A stretch of DNA of 64,000 nt, from positions 11,802,290 to 11,866,289 of the forward strand of contig JAJEKV010000038.1 in assembly GCA_021234155.1 (NCBI GenBank), in the 5' to 3' direction. Origin of the DNA: Isoetes taiwanensis (taxonomy: Eukaryota; Streptophyta; Lycopodiopsida; Isoetales; Isoetaceae). This document shows positions 46,051 through 56,988 of the stretch, one piece after another (within the stretch, counting starts at the first letter, position 1; the number at the start of each line of letters is the position of its first letter). A program made the translations under genes and the position numbers. The notes beneath the pieces were generated by a model, which saw only the letters and a program-made list of their open reading frames with translations, had not been told where the DNA came from and made no database searches.

Positions 46051-46202
46051 ATGATAGGATAGAGAAGAAGGAGAAAACTAGCTCAAGAGAACGCCGATGA
46101 CAGAACAATGAAGAGAGGCTGAATAAATAGGAGGAGTGACAAAGGGACGTCCCCATCCAAGGAATGTCGGTTCTATTGCTGTCGCAATAGAACCGTGGCA
46201 TT
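46051..46202 (+). repeat. Insertion 2 conserved 3' end, copy 2
   Basis: Second copy of the 150-bp end; the stem at 46169-46194 is perfect. It is followed by GCATT and then the copia LTR text GTAGATCAC. Confidence 0.92.
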
Positions 46203-46302
46203 GTAGATCACTGGATCAAACCAAGCTTTTCTGAATGCAAAGTTTCGAGTTCTTATCTTCACAAAGGTTCAATTCTTCTGTTTGCACTGTTGATTATTAA
46301 TA
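46203..46302 (+). repeat. Copia 3' LTR, right part
   Basis: Last 100 bp of the 3' LTR. It aligns to 28070-28169 with three transitions and is followed by the target duplication CAAAA at 46303-46307. Confidence 0.95.
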
Positions 46303-46307
46303 CAAAA

Positions 46308-47300
46308 TACATTAGAAATAAACACACGACTACTTGCTCTGATATCTAACATCCATGTTCATAATCTTATGCTGATTATATTACAAATCAAATACAAAAA
46401 AGCGCCATGCTGGAAAGGGGGATCAAATGTTGTTATCCTACAATATAGAAATAGATAGACAGACAAATACAGAAATAGAGGAACCCCCTCCCCTATTTGT
46501 TGCATCATGTAGCTCCGGCTATGGCGTTGATGGAGCATAATCTCGTTTTCCTTCCTTTAGTCAATGCTCGTTTTGGTACGTCTTACTTACCTAAGAATCT
46601 TGCTTCTTTTCCACGATTTTTGTTGAAGGAACTCAAAACTGTATATTGCCAACCTGGGGGAGATGAGATCTGAATGGAAAAAGCCAAAAACAAGAAGCGC
46701 ATCGTCTTTCGTGATGGCGAAGCAGCTCGAAGCATGAAGCTCCAGTCTTGCCTTTGATCTGCTCCTGATGCAACCATTGCAGGAACTAGGATCAGAATCA
46801 AAATGGGCACTAATGGTTTGAATATCTGCTAGTGGCACACATATCTTCTTTATAGCTGCCAGAAGCTTGAAGCTTCCAAGATGTGTGATTTTTTTTTCCT
46901 TGTCTGTATTTTAAGCTCCGATCCAATCATATAACTTTTGTTCTTTCCCTCCCCCGTTTTTTTGTATGTAAAGAAAGCCGAGCTACTCTTGGAGCCTTGC
47001 AAGGGATTTATGCCACTACTTAAGCAAATAATAAAACCTCCATGTTTTGTACATGTTACAGACAATTTTCTTCACCTTTAAATAGGACTTTGCTTAATTG
47101 AGCTTTATCCTTTCTTCGGTATATGATTTCCTTGTAACTTGCTCATTTCTAGGTGGACGAAGAGTTGGCTATGGCAGCTATTCCGGCAGATGGAAGCTCA
47201 AAGGTCCACCTTTTCCCATTCCTTGTATGAGAAGGTAATTGCCCAACTTAGCTTTCGTTTAATAAAAATAATGCAGCAAATAAATTATTAGCAACACTAG
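46308..47300. other. Gene-free stretch right of the copia element
   Basis: No domain recognised. Text near 47156-47190 may be a decayed upstream part of the LINE reverse transcriptase that becomes clear at 47301, but I cannot support it. Confidence 0.4.
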
Positions 47301-47640
47301 CAAGGTTGCCCAGCATCGTCAACACTTTTTGGATATATATCGATGAGCTTGAGAGTGGCTTAAGAAAAATTGCTTGGAAGGGAGCATTCATTGCAAATTA
47401 TTTGATACAACTTTTGCTCTATGCTAATGACGTAGTTCTTATTGCATGATCGAAGACATGTTGAAAAAACATCTAGATGTACTCAAAAGATTTGTGAGTA
47501 TGCAAGGATGACTATACATCCAGAAAAGACAAAAGTAATAGTGCATGGTACTAGGAAAGTACACAAGTTATACTATGATGGACATGTGATGGACATGTGC
47601 ATAGTTACATATATTTGGACTTGGAGGTAACATATACTTA
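47301..47640 (+). pseudogene. LINE reverse transcriptase fragment, palm part
   Basis: Reads Q-G-C-P-A-S-S-T-L-F-G, a frameshift, Y-I-D-E-L-E-S-G-L-R-K, then L-I-Q-L-L-L-Y-A-N-D-V-V-L-I-A (active box Y-A-N-D instead of Y-A-D-D), and after a shift I-H-P-E-K-T-K-V-I-V-H-G-T-R. Block order and wording follow the LINE at 23.5 kb (F-I-D-E-L-E-E-W-L-R, Y-A-D-D-V-A-L-M). The next part lies 1.9 kb further right, split off by an insertion. Confidence 0.8.
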
Positions 47641-47879
47641 TACAAGAGAATTAATATGTCCTATGGTGCATGTTTGAGTTTTAGCATGTTCTTACGGCGC
47701 AAGTTTCTATCGTCGCATGTTTCAGAACATTATAGAGATTTAGAATTTAAACTTTTTATTTTGGTCCTGAGGTGCTTACTTATGTTGTTACTTTATGCAT
47801 GTAGTGTCTGCGCACCTGTGTCTACAACATTCTGGAAAATACTTTTGAAAACTTTCTACTTTGAGTTTGAGGCGCTTAG

Positions 47880-48970
47880 GATCTCTAGAACATTCTAGAA
47901 TCCTCTATAATATACAAAGACATTCTATTTGGAACGGTTTGTAGGCTTTCAGAACAACTTTCTAGTAGGATATTTTAAGACTATCTAGAACATTATAGAA
48001 CTTTCTAGAACATCCTACAATACCTTAATAAAAAAACTTTCTATTTATAGATTGAGGTGCTTATCCACAAGCATATAGAACATTTTAAAACATTCCATTT
48101 TGGCTCTTTGCACATACTACAACCTTTTAAAACATTTTATTTTGGCGCTCATGCACATCTAGAACATTAGAGAATTTTCTAAAACTATCTAAAGCATTAT
48201 AGAATATTCTATTTTGACTTTCACAAATAAAAAAAAAAAGAAACGTTTTATTTTTAGGTGCTTATCCATGATCAAGAACAATCTAGAATTTTTAGAACTC
48301 CCTAGAACTAAGATTCCCCTGGATTCTATAAGAATTTATGAAGATTTCTTTAGATTCCCTTAGACTCCCTTAGATTTTATGAGATTCCCTTATATTATAT
48401 GAGATTCAAATAGATTCTATGAAGATTCCCTTAGATACTCTAAGACTTTATCAAGATTTCCTTAGATTTTATGAAGATACCCTTAGATTTCCCTAGATTT
48501 TAAGAGATCCCCACTTATGAATGTTTTCTTATATTCCCTTACATTTTATGAGATTTTCTAAGATTCCCTAGATTCTCCTAGAGTCATTTAAATTCTAGAA
48601 CTTTCTCAAACATTCTAGGGCTTTCAGAAACATTCTAAAACTTTCAAAACATCCTAGAACTTCTTGGATGTATTTTTTTAGATTTCCTTATATTCTCGTA
48701 GATTTTCTTACATTCTATAACTTTATAGAACAATTTGGAACTTTCTGGAAGGTTTTTCGTAGGTTCCCTTTCATTCAATAACTTTCTACAACTTTCTGAA
48801 ATTTTCTCTGGAAGACTCACTCAAAATTCTCTTATATTCTAAAACTTTCTTGAACTTTTTAGAATATTCTGAAACTTTCTAGAGCATTCTAGAATTAACT
48901 AGAAGATTCTAGAACTTTTTAGGGCCTTCTAGTATATTCTAGAGTTTTCTAGAACTATCTAGAACGTTAT
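47880..48970. repeat. Degenerate TTCTAGAA-rich array
   Basis: At least eleven TCTAGAA strings, mostly as TTCTAGAAC or TCTAGAACATT. They are mixed with variants (TTTAGAAC, TATAGAAC) and, at 48310-48560, with repeated AGATTCCCTTAGATT text. No fixed period, but 15-25 bp spacing is common. TTCTAGAA is palindromic and equals the nTTCnnGAAn core of a heat-shock element. No coding. Confidence 0.8.
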
Positions 48971-49139
48971 ACTCTATTTTATCTTAATTGGATCATTATC
49001 TTTAAGTATATTAAAAGATTAGCTATTTTAATAAATTAATGTTTGGTCTAGTGGTTAGAATGAGGGGCTTAGGGGACAATGATCAAGGTTCAAATTCTCC
49101 TCCAAACAACATAAAAATTTTAAAAGCCTCTCCTTAAGG

Positions 49140-49450
49140 ACCGAGCTTTCAACGTGAGCCGTAGGATCTTGAACCGAATCAAGGGTCGAGATTGCACTAT
49201 GTGGTAAAAATCTAAAACAACGTGAGCCGTAGGATCTCGGACCGACAATCAGGATCAAGAGCAACCTGGACCGTAGGATCAATTACACATAATTTCCAAA
49301 GCGATGTGCACCGTAGAATATGTCCCCAAGCAACGTGAGCCGTAGGATCTCGGACAGACGAACATGATCAAATTAACCTGCACTGTAGGATCGTCTATAT
49401 AGAATCTATATTGAAACTCCCACGTCCCAATAGGATCTCGAACGGACATC
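49140..49450. repeat. Degenerate CCGTAGGATC repeat cluster
   Basis: Six or more copies of (A)CGTGAGCCGTAGGATCT or shortened forms near 49152, 49219, 49266, 49304, 49335 and 49380, most followed by C-GGAC-GA text. Spacing 35-70 bp. Short reading frames through it are repeat artefacts. Confidence 0.75.
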
Positions 49451-49509
49451 GGATTGAGAGGAACAAACATAAGAACATATATATGTTAGATAGATACATG
49501 GAATATTGC

Positions 49510-49790
49510 AGTGGGTAAAAGAGTCAATGCAAGCAGAAGTGTCAACAAACTTCAATTGTGAGATTGGAATATGCAATGGCATTTATACAAAGAACTTGTG
49601 CAACCAATGGTTTTATATAGCTGCCAAGTATGGGAGCCAAGGCTATCATGCAAGAAATGGAAAAGCATTGAAACATATTTTGATGGATGAGCTTGGACTT
49701 AAATTTCAAACACCATACCACTATTGCCAGCAGAAGTGGAGGCGCTGCCTTAGGGGGAGGCTCTTTGCCAATTTATTAGATATGTGCTAG
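49510..49790 (+). pseudogene. LINE reverse transcriptase fragment, C-terminal part
   Basis: Contains L-K-H-I-L-M-D-E-L-G-L-K-F-Q-T-P-Y, matching F-I-Q-H-E-L-G-T-R-Y-Q-I-P-Y at about 26715 in the LINE at 23.5 kb. Upstream is A-A-K-Y-G-S-Q. In the intact LINE this block lies about 430 bp after the active site; here it lies about 2.2 kb after, so 47640-49510 is probably an insertion into one older LINE. Confidence 0.7.
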
Positions 49791-50510
49791 AGTTCAATCT
49801 CTCACGACAGGCAGATTGCCATATAAAATACTAGATGTAAGTCATTTATAAAGTATTAGATGCAAGTCGTTTAAATGGTTGGTATCATAAAGGAGTTGCA
49901 TGGTTGATCGTTGGGGCATCTCAATGGTAGATATACTTACAAAGCCAGAAGGGATCCGAAAATGAGTCAGGACAAGACTTATTAATAAACAATGGACAAA
50001 TACGCAAGGCAAAGCAGAATTCTAAAAGAGATAATAATCCTATGGCCACCCATACACACAGTGCATCAATATCTCCTTGATCAATTACCTAGAGCACACC
50101 AAATACTTGATTTGTCAGATGAGGGTTAGCTTCCATCACCTACGAATTGAGTGTGGATGATGGCGTCAGATTCCCAAGGCTCAGACAACTAAGTTTGCAA
50201 CTCATATGAAGTTAAAGATGATTACCATTTCCTTCTTCTTCTTATTGCTTGTTCAAAGTGTCAACAATTAGAGATCATCGTAAATTAAAAGAGTCAGATC
50301 TTCAAAATATTTATACAGTTTTTTTGTTATTCTCACAATCACTTGCATCTTTCCTCGGAAGATATAGCAAGTCTGTGAGGCTTCTTTGCAGAGGTGGACT
50401 GACTTGCTACTCATTTTGTAGCTCCTTACTTTTGTTTCTATTTTTCCTCTCCTAGACCGTAGGGTCTCTATGAGATAGTGAATAAATTACAATTACAATC
50501 ATATATTCTA
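49791..50510. other. Gene-free stretch
   Basis: No domain recognised. A segment near 50455-50500 (CCGTAGGGTCTC and then TAAATTACAATTACAATC) looks like the tail of a short retroposon but has no definable body. Confidence 0.4.
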
Positions 50511-50518
50511 AATGGGGG

Positions 50519-50652
50519 ACACCCTAGACTTTGGTCATCGGATCCGTCCATCCTATGCCTTAGATCGTCAGTTGGGGTCTTGAGGCACCCTGGACTACCT
50601 TGGTCATCGAATCCATCCATCCTACGCTTGGATCGTATGTTGGGGCCTCTGG
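50519..50652 (+). repeat. 67-bp tandem repeat, two copies
   Basis: Both units read CACCCT-GGACT then TTGGTCATCG, ATCC-TCCATCCTA, GATCGT and GTTGGGG with scattered changes (50519-50585 and 50586-50652). Confidence 0.85.
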
Positions 50653-51763
50653 GCATCTCTCGTTTCGATTATAGTCATCTATGTTTTGGGGGCACCTATA
50701 ATTTTGAAATATGAAACACAGGTTCGCTTAAGATATTAGAATATGAAATACAGAGACTCGGACCTCTACCAAAATTATTCAATATTCTAATCATAGTGCT
50801 TTAATCAATGTAACTAGTGAGCCAATATAATTATCTTTTTTTTTTTTTTAATAATAATCAATTCGATTGTTAGGGGTATGGTCTATGGTCTCAGTAATGG
50901 TGTATGCATCCATATCAAATCCCCCTAGAATACCCTGTATTGTGCTACATATTTGCTTCTAAGACATGCAAAACATACTTTCTTGAATCTATGATAGTCC
51001 TTTTAATCTAACGTGTTTATAAATGAATCTTTTTAATCTGGCTATGATCTCATGTTTATGATTTGTTCTAATGTTTCTGTTCTGCAAAAGTTTAAGTTAC
51101 AAACAAGACGAGGGAAAGAAGACATGAAGAAAGGAACTTAAGAACAACACATGACCAGCTAAACCTGCTAAATGAGATTGGTAGACCCAACTTCCATTCC
51201 ATGATGTAGGGCACTGCCACATGGCATCATCAGAATACATGCTAGCAAAAAAAAAAAAAAAAAAAAAAGGTTCTCTTTCTATCTTGAAGCCTCCATAGCT
51301 GGAACCTACGGACATGAAGAACCATTATTACCTATCTTTCCTTCCCGTGATAGGTTAAAAGCAACCAGAATGTAAAGAATATGCATTGGATTCAAGTGAT
51401 CTCTTGTACCTTGTTCAGCCTACTTGGGGAGCAAATATGCTTTGCTTGCTTGAGCAATGAGCTTTCCTCGGCTTGACAACGAACTTGCTAGGTGAAAAGC
51501 ACTGGTGCAACAATTAACAACAGACAAATACAACCTAAAAATCGAGAACACATCGAGTCGTATAATGGACAAAGCATAGAAATATCTTGTATATTTCCCG
51601 CATCACCCCAGAAATACATAAGCTCCAAACCATTGGAAAAAACTTTTAAAGATGGTTCTGGCATTAAAGAAAAGAAATACGCCAGCCTAAACCCTTAAAA
51701 ACTCTTTCGATTCTTTCCCTTTGTTCCAGTTAGGTCGATCGCCGGAACTGCACCACGCTCAAC
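50653..51763. other. Intergenic stretch upstream of CCT8
   Basis: No coding domain. Contains an A22 run (51247-51268). The last ~100 bp would hold the CCT8 promoter and 5' UTR: no clear TATA box, but TAAACCCTTAA at about 51687 is close to the telo-box AAACCCTA common in plant promoters of housekeeping genes. Promoter function is inferred. Confidence 0.4.
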
Positions 51764-54700
51764 ATGTCTTCCTTCCATCTTCAACCCTATGGCATTCAGT
51801 CTATGCTTAAAGAAGGACACCGTTTGCTTTCTGGTCTCGATGAAGCCGTTCTGAAAAATATTGAAGCCTGCAAGGAGCTCTCTGAGATTACGCGGACCTC
51901 TCTTGGTCCCAACGGTATGCACCCACCTTCGTTTTGTTTTTTATTTTTTGCACCTAAAAATGCCTCGCATTAAAAAACTTGACTGCATTTTACGTGATCG
52001 ATCTCATATACGATGCTGCTAATTGGATCCCGCTAGAAAATGGAGGAAGGTTATGTATAGACATCTTGTGTGTTTTAGGGCTTTTCTTTTGCAAACAGAT
52101 AAGCCTCTGTGCTGGGCGTTCTATCGTGGAAAAATTAGTATTTTGCACGTTCTTTGGTCGACGCCGTCTTTAACTAACTGAAACGGCAACATTGCATTAT
52201 GAATTTTGGCAAACATCATTGATGTGGGAAATCATATTGGCAGTTCCTTATCCAAGTTTTGTTGCAGGAATGAACAAAATGGTCATAAATCATTTAGACA
52301 AGCTTTTTGTTACAAATGATGCTGGCACAATTTTAAATGAGCTGGAAGTACAACATCCTGCTGCCAAACTGCTTGTTATGGCCAGTAAAGCTCAACAAGA
52401 AGAGATTGGAGATGGTGCAAACCTTGTGATATCTCTAGCCGGGGAACTCCTGCAAGGTGCTGAAGAACTGATCCGAATTGGTTTACACCCAAGTGAAATC
52501 ATTGTTGGATACACAAAGGCAGTACAAAAGGTTTGGACAATGTTGCTTATGCTGCAAACCTACGAGTTCTTATTTTCGATGACTAATAATAAATGCAGCA
52601 TGTTGCACATACTCTCAATAGCTCAAAATGTTGGCTTTCAGTTACATGCGTTTTAATGCAAATAATTAGTTGATATCGCAAGTTTTCCTTCGTCCCTTGA
52701 TGTCACTTTGGGCTTTGCAGTACCCTCTAATTCTGCTTGTTTTATTCTTTTGAGCAGGCGTTGGAGCTTCTCAAAGAGTTGGTTGAACCTGGATCAGAAA
52801 CGGTTGATGTTCGCAACAAGGAACAAGTTGTCCATAGAATGAAATCAGCAGTTGCCAGTAAGCAGTACGGTCTTGAGGGCTTTTTATGTCCTTTAATCGC
52901 TGAGGTACTTTCCCTTTCACTTCTTTTCCGTAACTCACATGCATCCATCTATATTTTTCTGACTTACATTGTACACCTAACTGAGTGAATACAAGCAGGC
53001 AAAACTAGAAAGAACAAGAAAACAATGAGAAATACAAAGATAATTCTCAACAAGAAGATTTACTCTGCTGTCACTTGTACTGACAAATAAGATGGATTTA
53101 ACGTTAATGTGACTTGCTATTTTGCTCATATGGCACTTCCAGTGTGACTTATCCTGTGCTTCATGCCTCCCTGCAAATACATGTTCTTGAGCTGAAATAA
53201 ATCCATTCTGTTTTCATATATCTGAAACCGAGTCTTGTTGCTAAGGAAATGAATTTTTGACCAAGTCTTGGACTTGGGGAGACTCAAGTTAGTACTTTGT
53301 GTTTCTTGAACCTGAAGCTGCATGTGAAAAGTGAACTTTCTGCACTGTGTTTTTGCTATCTTGAAATTTGATGCGTAATCATGCTTTTGAGTAAATTTTT
53401 TTGCCGGCAAAAATTATTCAATTATGCATGAAGATTCATCATAATCAGGAGCATGATGGGAAATGACTAAAAGGAAAGGCCATTTCATATTCTTCATCCA
53501 TTGTTGATAATTTGCTGCTTTGTACGGACACAACAGACATGAGAAAAGATATTTCATGCAATTGCACAAGGCAAAGATGTCTTCTTTATGGTCAACAATA
53601 TGTTATGCTTTTGATAGGCTTCTTGGCCATGAAGAAGCACTTGCAATCTGCTTCTGGAATGGTCCTGTCAAAACTCTTTGATTGATGCAGTTAAAAATTG
53701 TGACACTTTTGAACTTGCAAACCCGATCTGTGGGTTTTCACGTCCAGATTTATATTGCTGCCTTATTTTCTAACAGAAAAACTAAGTGGCCCTTGACATT
53801 AGCATGAAGTTTCTAGCTGGTATTAACAATGGTTATAGATTTGCACAATTGCACTAAAGAAGGCTGAAAATACATAGCTAAGGAACAGATAGTCCAATAT
53901 AAAATAACAGTTGTTTATTGGAAATGTATTCTACTTTAAGGTTTGATTTTTTTCTTCTTTCAGGCATGTATTCAGGTCTGTCCAAAAAATCCTGAGAACT
54001 TCAACGTTGATAATGTTCGTGTTGCCAAGATTCTTGGAGGTGGTATATACAATTCTTATGTTGTCCGTGGTATGGTTCTAAAAGTTGAGCCATTGGGGAC
54101 AGTTAAACATGCTACCAAGTGCAAGGTATTAGATCTCAAACAGCTGTTTTTATTGTATAATAACCCTTGACATCACGTCTTGGTATGCCATTAACATTTA
54201 TCTGCTGCAACTTGGAAATATGGAAATAGCATGCACTAAATAAGCTAGTAATGACTAGCATGTGGGAGTAGGTAATGCATATATCAGTAATACCATGAAC
54301 ATCTGCAATCTTTTGGTGCATCATTTGCAGTATATTATTTGCTGTGTTGCCTTTAAATGTCTGTAGCACATACATGAAATAACTCTAGTAATATGCTGGA
54401 ATAAAATTCTCAGGTTGCAGTGTTTGGTGGGGGTGTGGATACTGCAGCAACTGAGACAAAGGGCACTGTTCTTATCCAAAGTGCAGAGCAGGCATGTCTT
54501 TCTGTTCTGCTTCATCCACATGCTCTTGAGCAGGCCGTTCAGTTATCGGTTCATTAATTTTCAACTGCCATGCAGCTAGAGAATTACGCTAAAAGTGAAG
54601 AAGCCAAAATTGAAGAACTCATCAAGTCTGTAGCAGACTCTGGTGCAAAGGTTGTGGTGAGTGGAGGTGCTGTTGGGGAAATGGCTCAGCACTTTTGTGA

Positions 54701-56988
54701 TCGTTACAAGTAAGATTACATGCGAAGATAAAAGTACTGCGTTTTGTTCTGGTGCATTTGCCAATTATATTTATTTACAGATATGGTGTGATTGCTTTGT
54801 TTGTTGAAGTCTTTTTCTGATGGCATTTTTGGACAGGCTCATGGTGCTGAAAATAAGTTCTAAGTTTGAGCTGAGAAGGTTCTGTAGGACAACCAATTCA
54901 ATCTCCTTGGTAAGGTTATTTGCAATAACACTTGGAGGCTTGTAAGGGTACCTTGCATGCATGTTTTGTTGACTGCATTACTGAAATGGATTGCAGGTGA
55001 AGTTAACTCAACCAACACAGGATGAGTTGGGTTATGCTGATTATATATCCGTTGAAGAAGTCGGTGGTACAAGGGTGAGAATTTTTTGATTTCACCTAAA
55101 AGTAGATTTGGTTTAACTATCTGCTCGGTCAAATCATAGATGTTTATAAATGCTGTTCAATAAGCCATGAATGAATTAAAGATAATTATGAAAGCATCCT
55201 CATCATTCATGCTGATTTATGAAATCTTTATTGAGCGTTTTGCCATTTAAAAGTAAGGAAGTTTTACACTTTCTGCTGCAGGTAGTGGTTGTGAAAAACG
55301 AGACAGGTGGAAATTTAGTGTCCACAGTCGTCTTACGTGGCAGTACAGATAGTAGGCTAGATGATCTGGAAAGAGCAGTTGATGATGGAGTCAATTCTTA
55401 TAAGGTAATTCATTTCGAAAAATTATGTTTTTTTATAGCTCTTGAAGGAGCTACAAAACTTCTTCCTATTTGCAGGCTATGTGCAAAGATAGCCGCATTG
55501 TGCCAGGTGCTGGAGCCACAGAGATTGAATTGGCGAAACGTCTGAACGAAATTGGTAGCAAAGAGACTGGGTGGGCTAGAATATGCTTCAGGAAAAGTCA
55601 TGTTGGCCAACAATATCTGACTTGTGGATGTTTTGAACAGGCTGGATCAGTTTGCTATAGCAAAGTTTGCTCAAAGTCTTGAAGTTGTGCCTCGTACCTT
55701 AGCTGAAAATGCTGGTCTTAACTCAACAGACGTAATTTCTTCACTGTATGCAGCACATGCAGCTGGAAATAGTAAAACTGGTGTTGATATAGAACAAAAT
55801 TCAAAGGAGTGTCCAGAAGATATCTGGGATTTATTTCTGACAAAGTGCGTTTCGTTAACAAGCCTTCTTTTAACTTTGTACGTCTCACTAATTCCCATGT
55901 CATACATCAGGTTTTGGGCCATAAAATTAGCTGCCAAATCTGTCTGTACAGTGCTTCAAGTGGATCAGGTAAGAGTTTGCTTTGTCTTTTGGCTTTCAAG
56001 ACTGTAGAATTATCAGTGTTACCCTACTGCGTGCACTTTTTTCTAATTTAAACCCAGAATGAGTTGAAAAATAGAAGGGAAATGTAATCTGGCTCTAACT
56101 TGGCAATTCAATGTCAATAGTTCATTTTCTGGGCCTAAAACATCGTCGGTCTATTTCTTGAGGCTTTTTAAGAGGCATAATATTTCGGCATACCATTTAC
56201 TCAACCCACCCAATTTAACTACGGTCCATTCTGTTTGAGACGTCGGATAGCTAACTATGAAGTCTCTTCCGTTTGCATTGTTTCTTGTGAAGTGTTCTGT
56301 TGCCCTCTATCATCCATGCTTTCCTTATTGTGTAATTAGTTATTTTTCTCTGGCCATTTTTTGCTTGGTCTTTTGACGTAGGCGATCACTGTATGAAGCA
56401 ACATGCTTCTAAAATTCATGAACTAATTTGTGAAAGAGACTTTCTACGTTGATATACATGAGCCCTACACATTTCTGATCAATCAGCATTAGCCATCCCT
56501 AAATCTTTCTGTTCTCTGGCTTTATTCCTAAATTAAAGTCTCTGTCACGACCATGTTACTGGCCGTCATTTCTCTGCTTATAATTTTGCACAGCGGTCAC
56601 ATGCTACACAAAACAGAAGTTCAGAAGTGCCGCTTTGCAACTTCCCTTGAAGAATACAGTTTCCCCCAAGGGTCGATACTCAAAATGATGCTGTATATGC
56701 TGATTAGCTTTTTGAATTTTAAGTCAAAATAGATGTCCGGAATAGGGAATGGAGTGGAGCTAACTCATGAATAAATATGCATATGAGTTTTTTTAATGGT
56801 ATTCTTGTAAGTTCTCTCTACATATAATGTTATCTAGTCCAACACCACTGTTCCATGTCTATATTATTTTCCATTTTTGCTGTTATGATCTCTGTTAATA
56901 CATTGTGGGGTCTTGAATATAGATCATCATGGCCAAGCCAGCAGGGGGTCCAAGGAAAGGTGCAGCTCCAGATGGAGAAGAAGACTGA
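51764..56988 (+). CDS. CCT8: T-complex protein 1 subunit theta (chaperonin CCT8)
   Basis: Thirteen exons: 51764-51914, 52268-52530, 52758-52904, 53964-54125, 54414-54491, 54576-54709, 54837-54909, 54997-55074, 55282-55404, 55476-55570, 55641-55844, 55911-55968, 56923-56988. The spliced frame is 1632 bp, 543 residues, the usual CCT8 size, with all phases consistent. Group II chaperonin marks: T-S-L-G-P-N-G-M-N-K (nucleotide loop), N-D-A-G-T-I-L, G-D-G-A-N (theta has Ala where most subunits have Thr), V-V-L-R-G-S-T, D-D-L-E-R-A-V-D-D-G, V-P-G-A-G-A-T-E, and the end I-I-M-A-K-P-A-G-G-P. CCT8 is one of eight subunits of the cytosolic TRiC/CCT ring that folds actin, tubulin and other proteins with ATP. 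In plants it is also linked to cell-to-cell movement of KNOTTED1-type factors. The only complete gene here; intron 5 is of GC-AG type. Confidence 0.95.
54492..54575 (+). other. GC-AG intron 5 of CCT8
   Basis: Exon 5 ends S-A-E-Q with CAG at 54491, followed by GCATGT; exon 6 starts at 54576 after TGCAG with L-E-N-Y-A-K. Only the GC donor keeps the frame and the conserved S-A-E-Q-L-E-N-Y join. The GT three bases on (54496) would shift the frame. Confidence 0.8.

Larger units (their letters stand above)
38974..46198 (+). mobile_element. Insertion 2: head-to-tail pair of hairpin-ended elements (Helitron2-like)
   Basis: Unit A is about 38974-39946 and unit B about 39947-46198. Both start CATTCCTAGGATGGG (39 bp shared) and share the final ~150 bp (39800-39950, 46051-46202; about 98% identical). 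An inverted copy of the start, CCCATCCAAGGAATG (39900, 46152; 14 of 15), precedes a perfect stem GGTTCTATTGC / GCAATAGAACC with loop TGTC (39917-39942, 46169-46194), then GTG. GCATT stands at all three junctions (38973, 39946, 46198). It can be read as a 5-bp target duplication or as the element start CATT matching the target. Same design as insertion 1, but different sequence. No Rep/helicase coding. Superfamily inferred from ends only. Confidence 0.6.
39947..46198 (+). mobile_element. Insertion 2, long unit B
   Basis: About 6.25 kb, A- and G-rich on the plus strand. No recognisable coding: the long minus-strand frames between 40.0 and 44.8 kb are Phe/Leu/Ser/Cys-rich and mirror base composition. 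Contains an AAC microsatellite and two internal tandem duplications. Confidence 0.65.
27892..46302 (+). mobile_element. Ty1/copia retrotransposon split by two nested insertions
   Basis: Both 278-bp LTRs start TGTTGGATATC and end TTATTAATA. The 5-bp target duplication CAAAA lies at 27887-27891 and 46303-46307. Internal order is gag, protease, integrase, reverse transcriptase, RNase H, the copia order. Insertion 1 occupies 29628-36197 (inside the integrase zinc-binding part). Insertion 2 occupies about 38974-46198 (inside the 3' LTR). Removing both leaves about 4.6 kb, a normal copia length. Eleven differences between the LTRs, all transitions, give about 96% identity. Several frameshifts and stops; the protease has lost its catalytic Asp. 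Confidence 0.95.

Noticed and set aside
29628-46198. Reading the two insertions as LTR retrotransposons without coding (LARD type)
   Set aside because: The units do not show a full LTR at both ends. Only 39-47 bp at the start and ~150 bp at the end recur, and the second start follows the first end directly.
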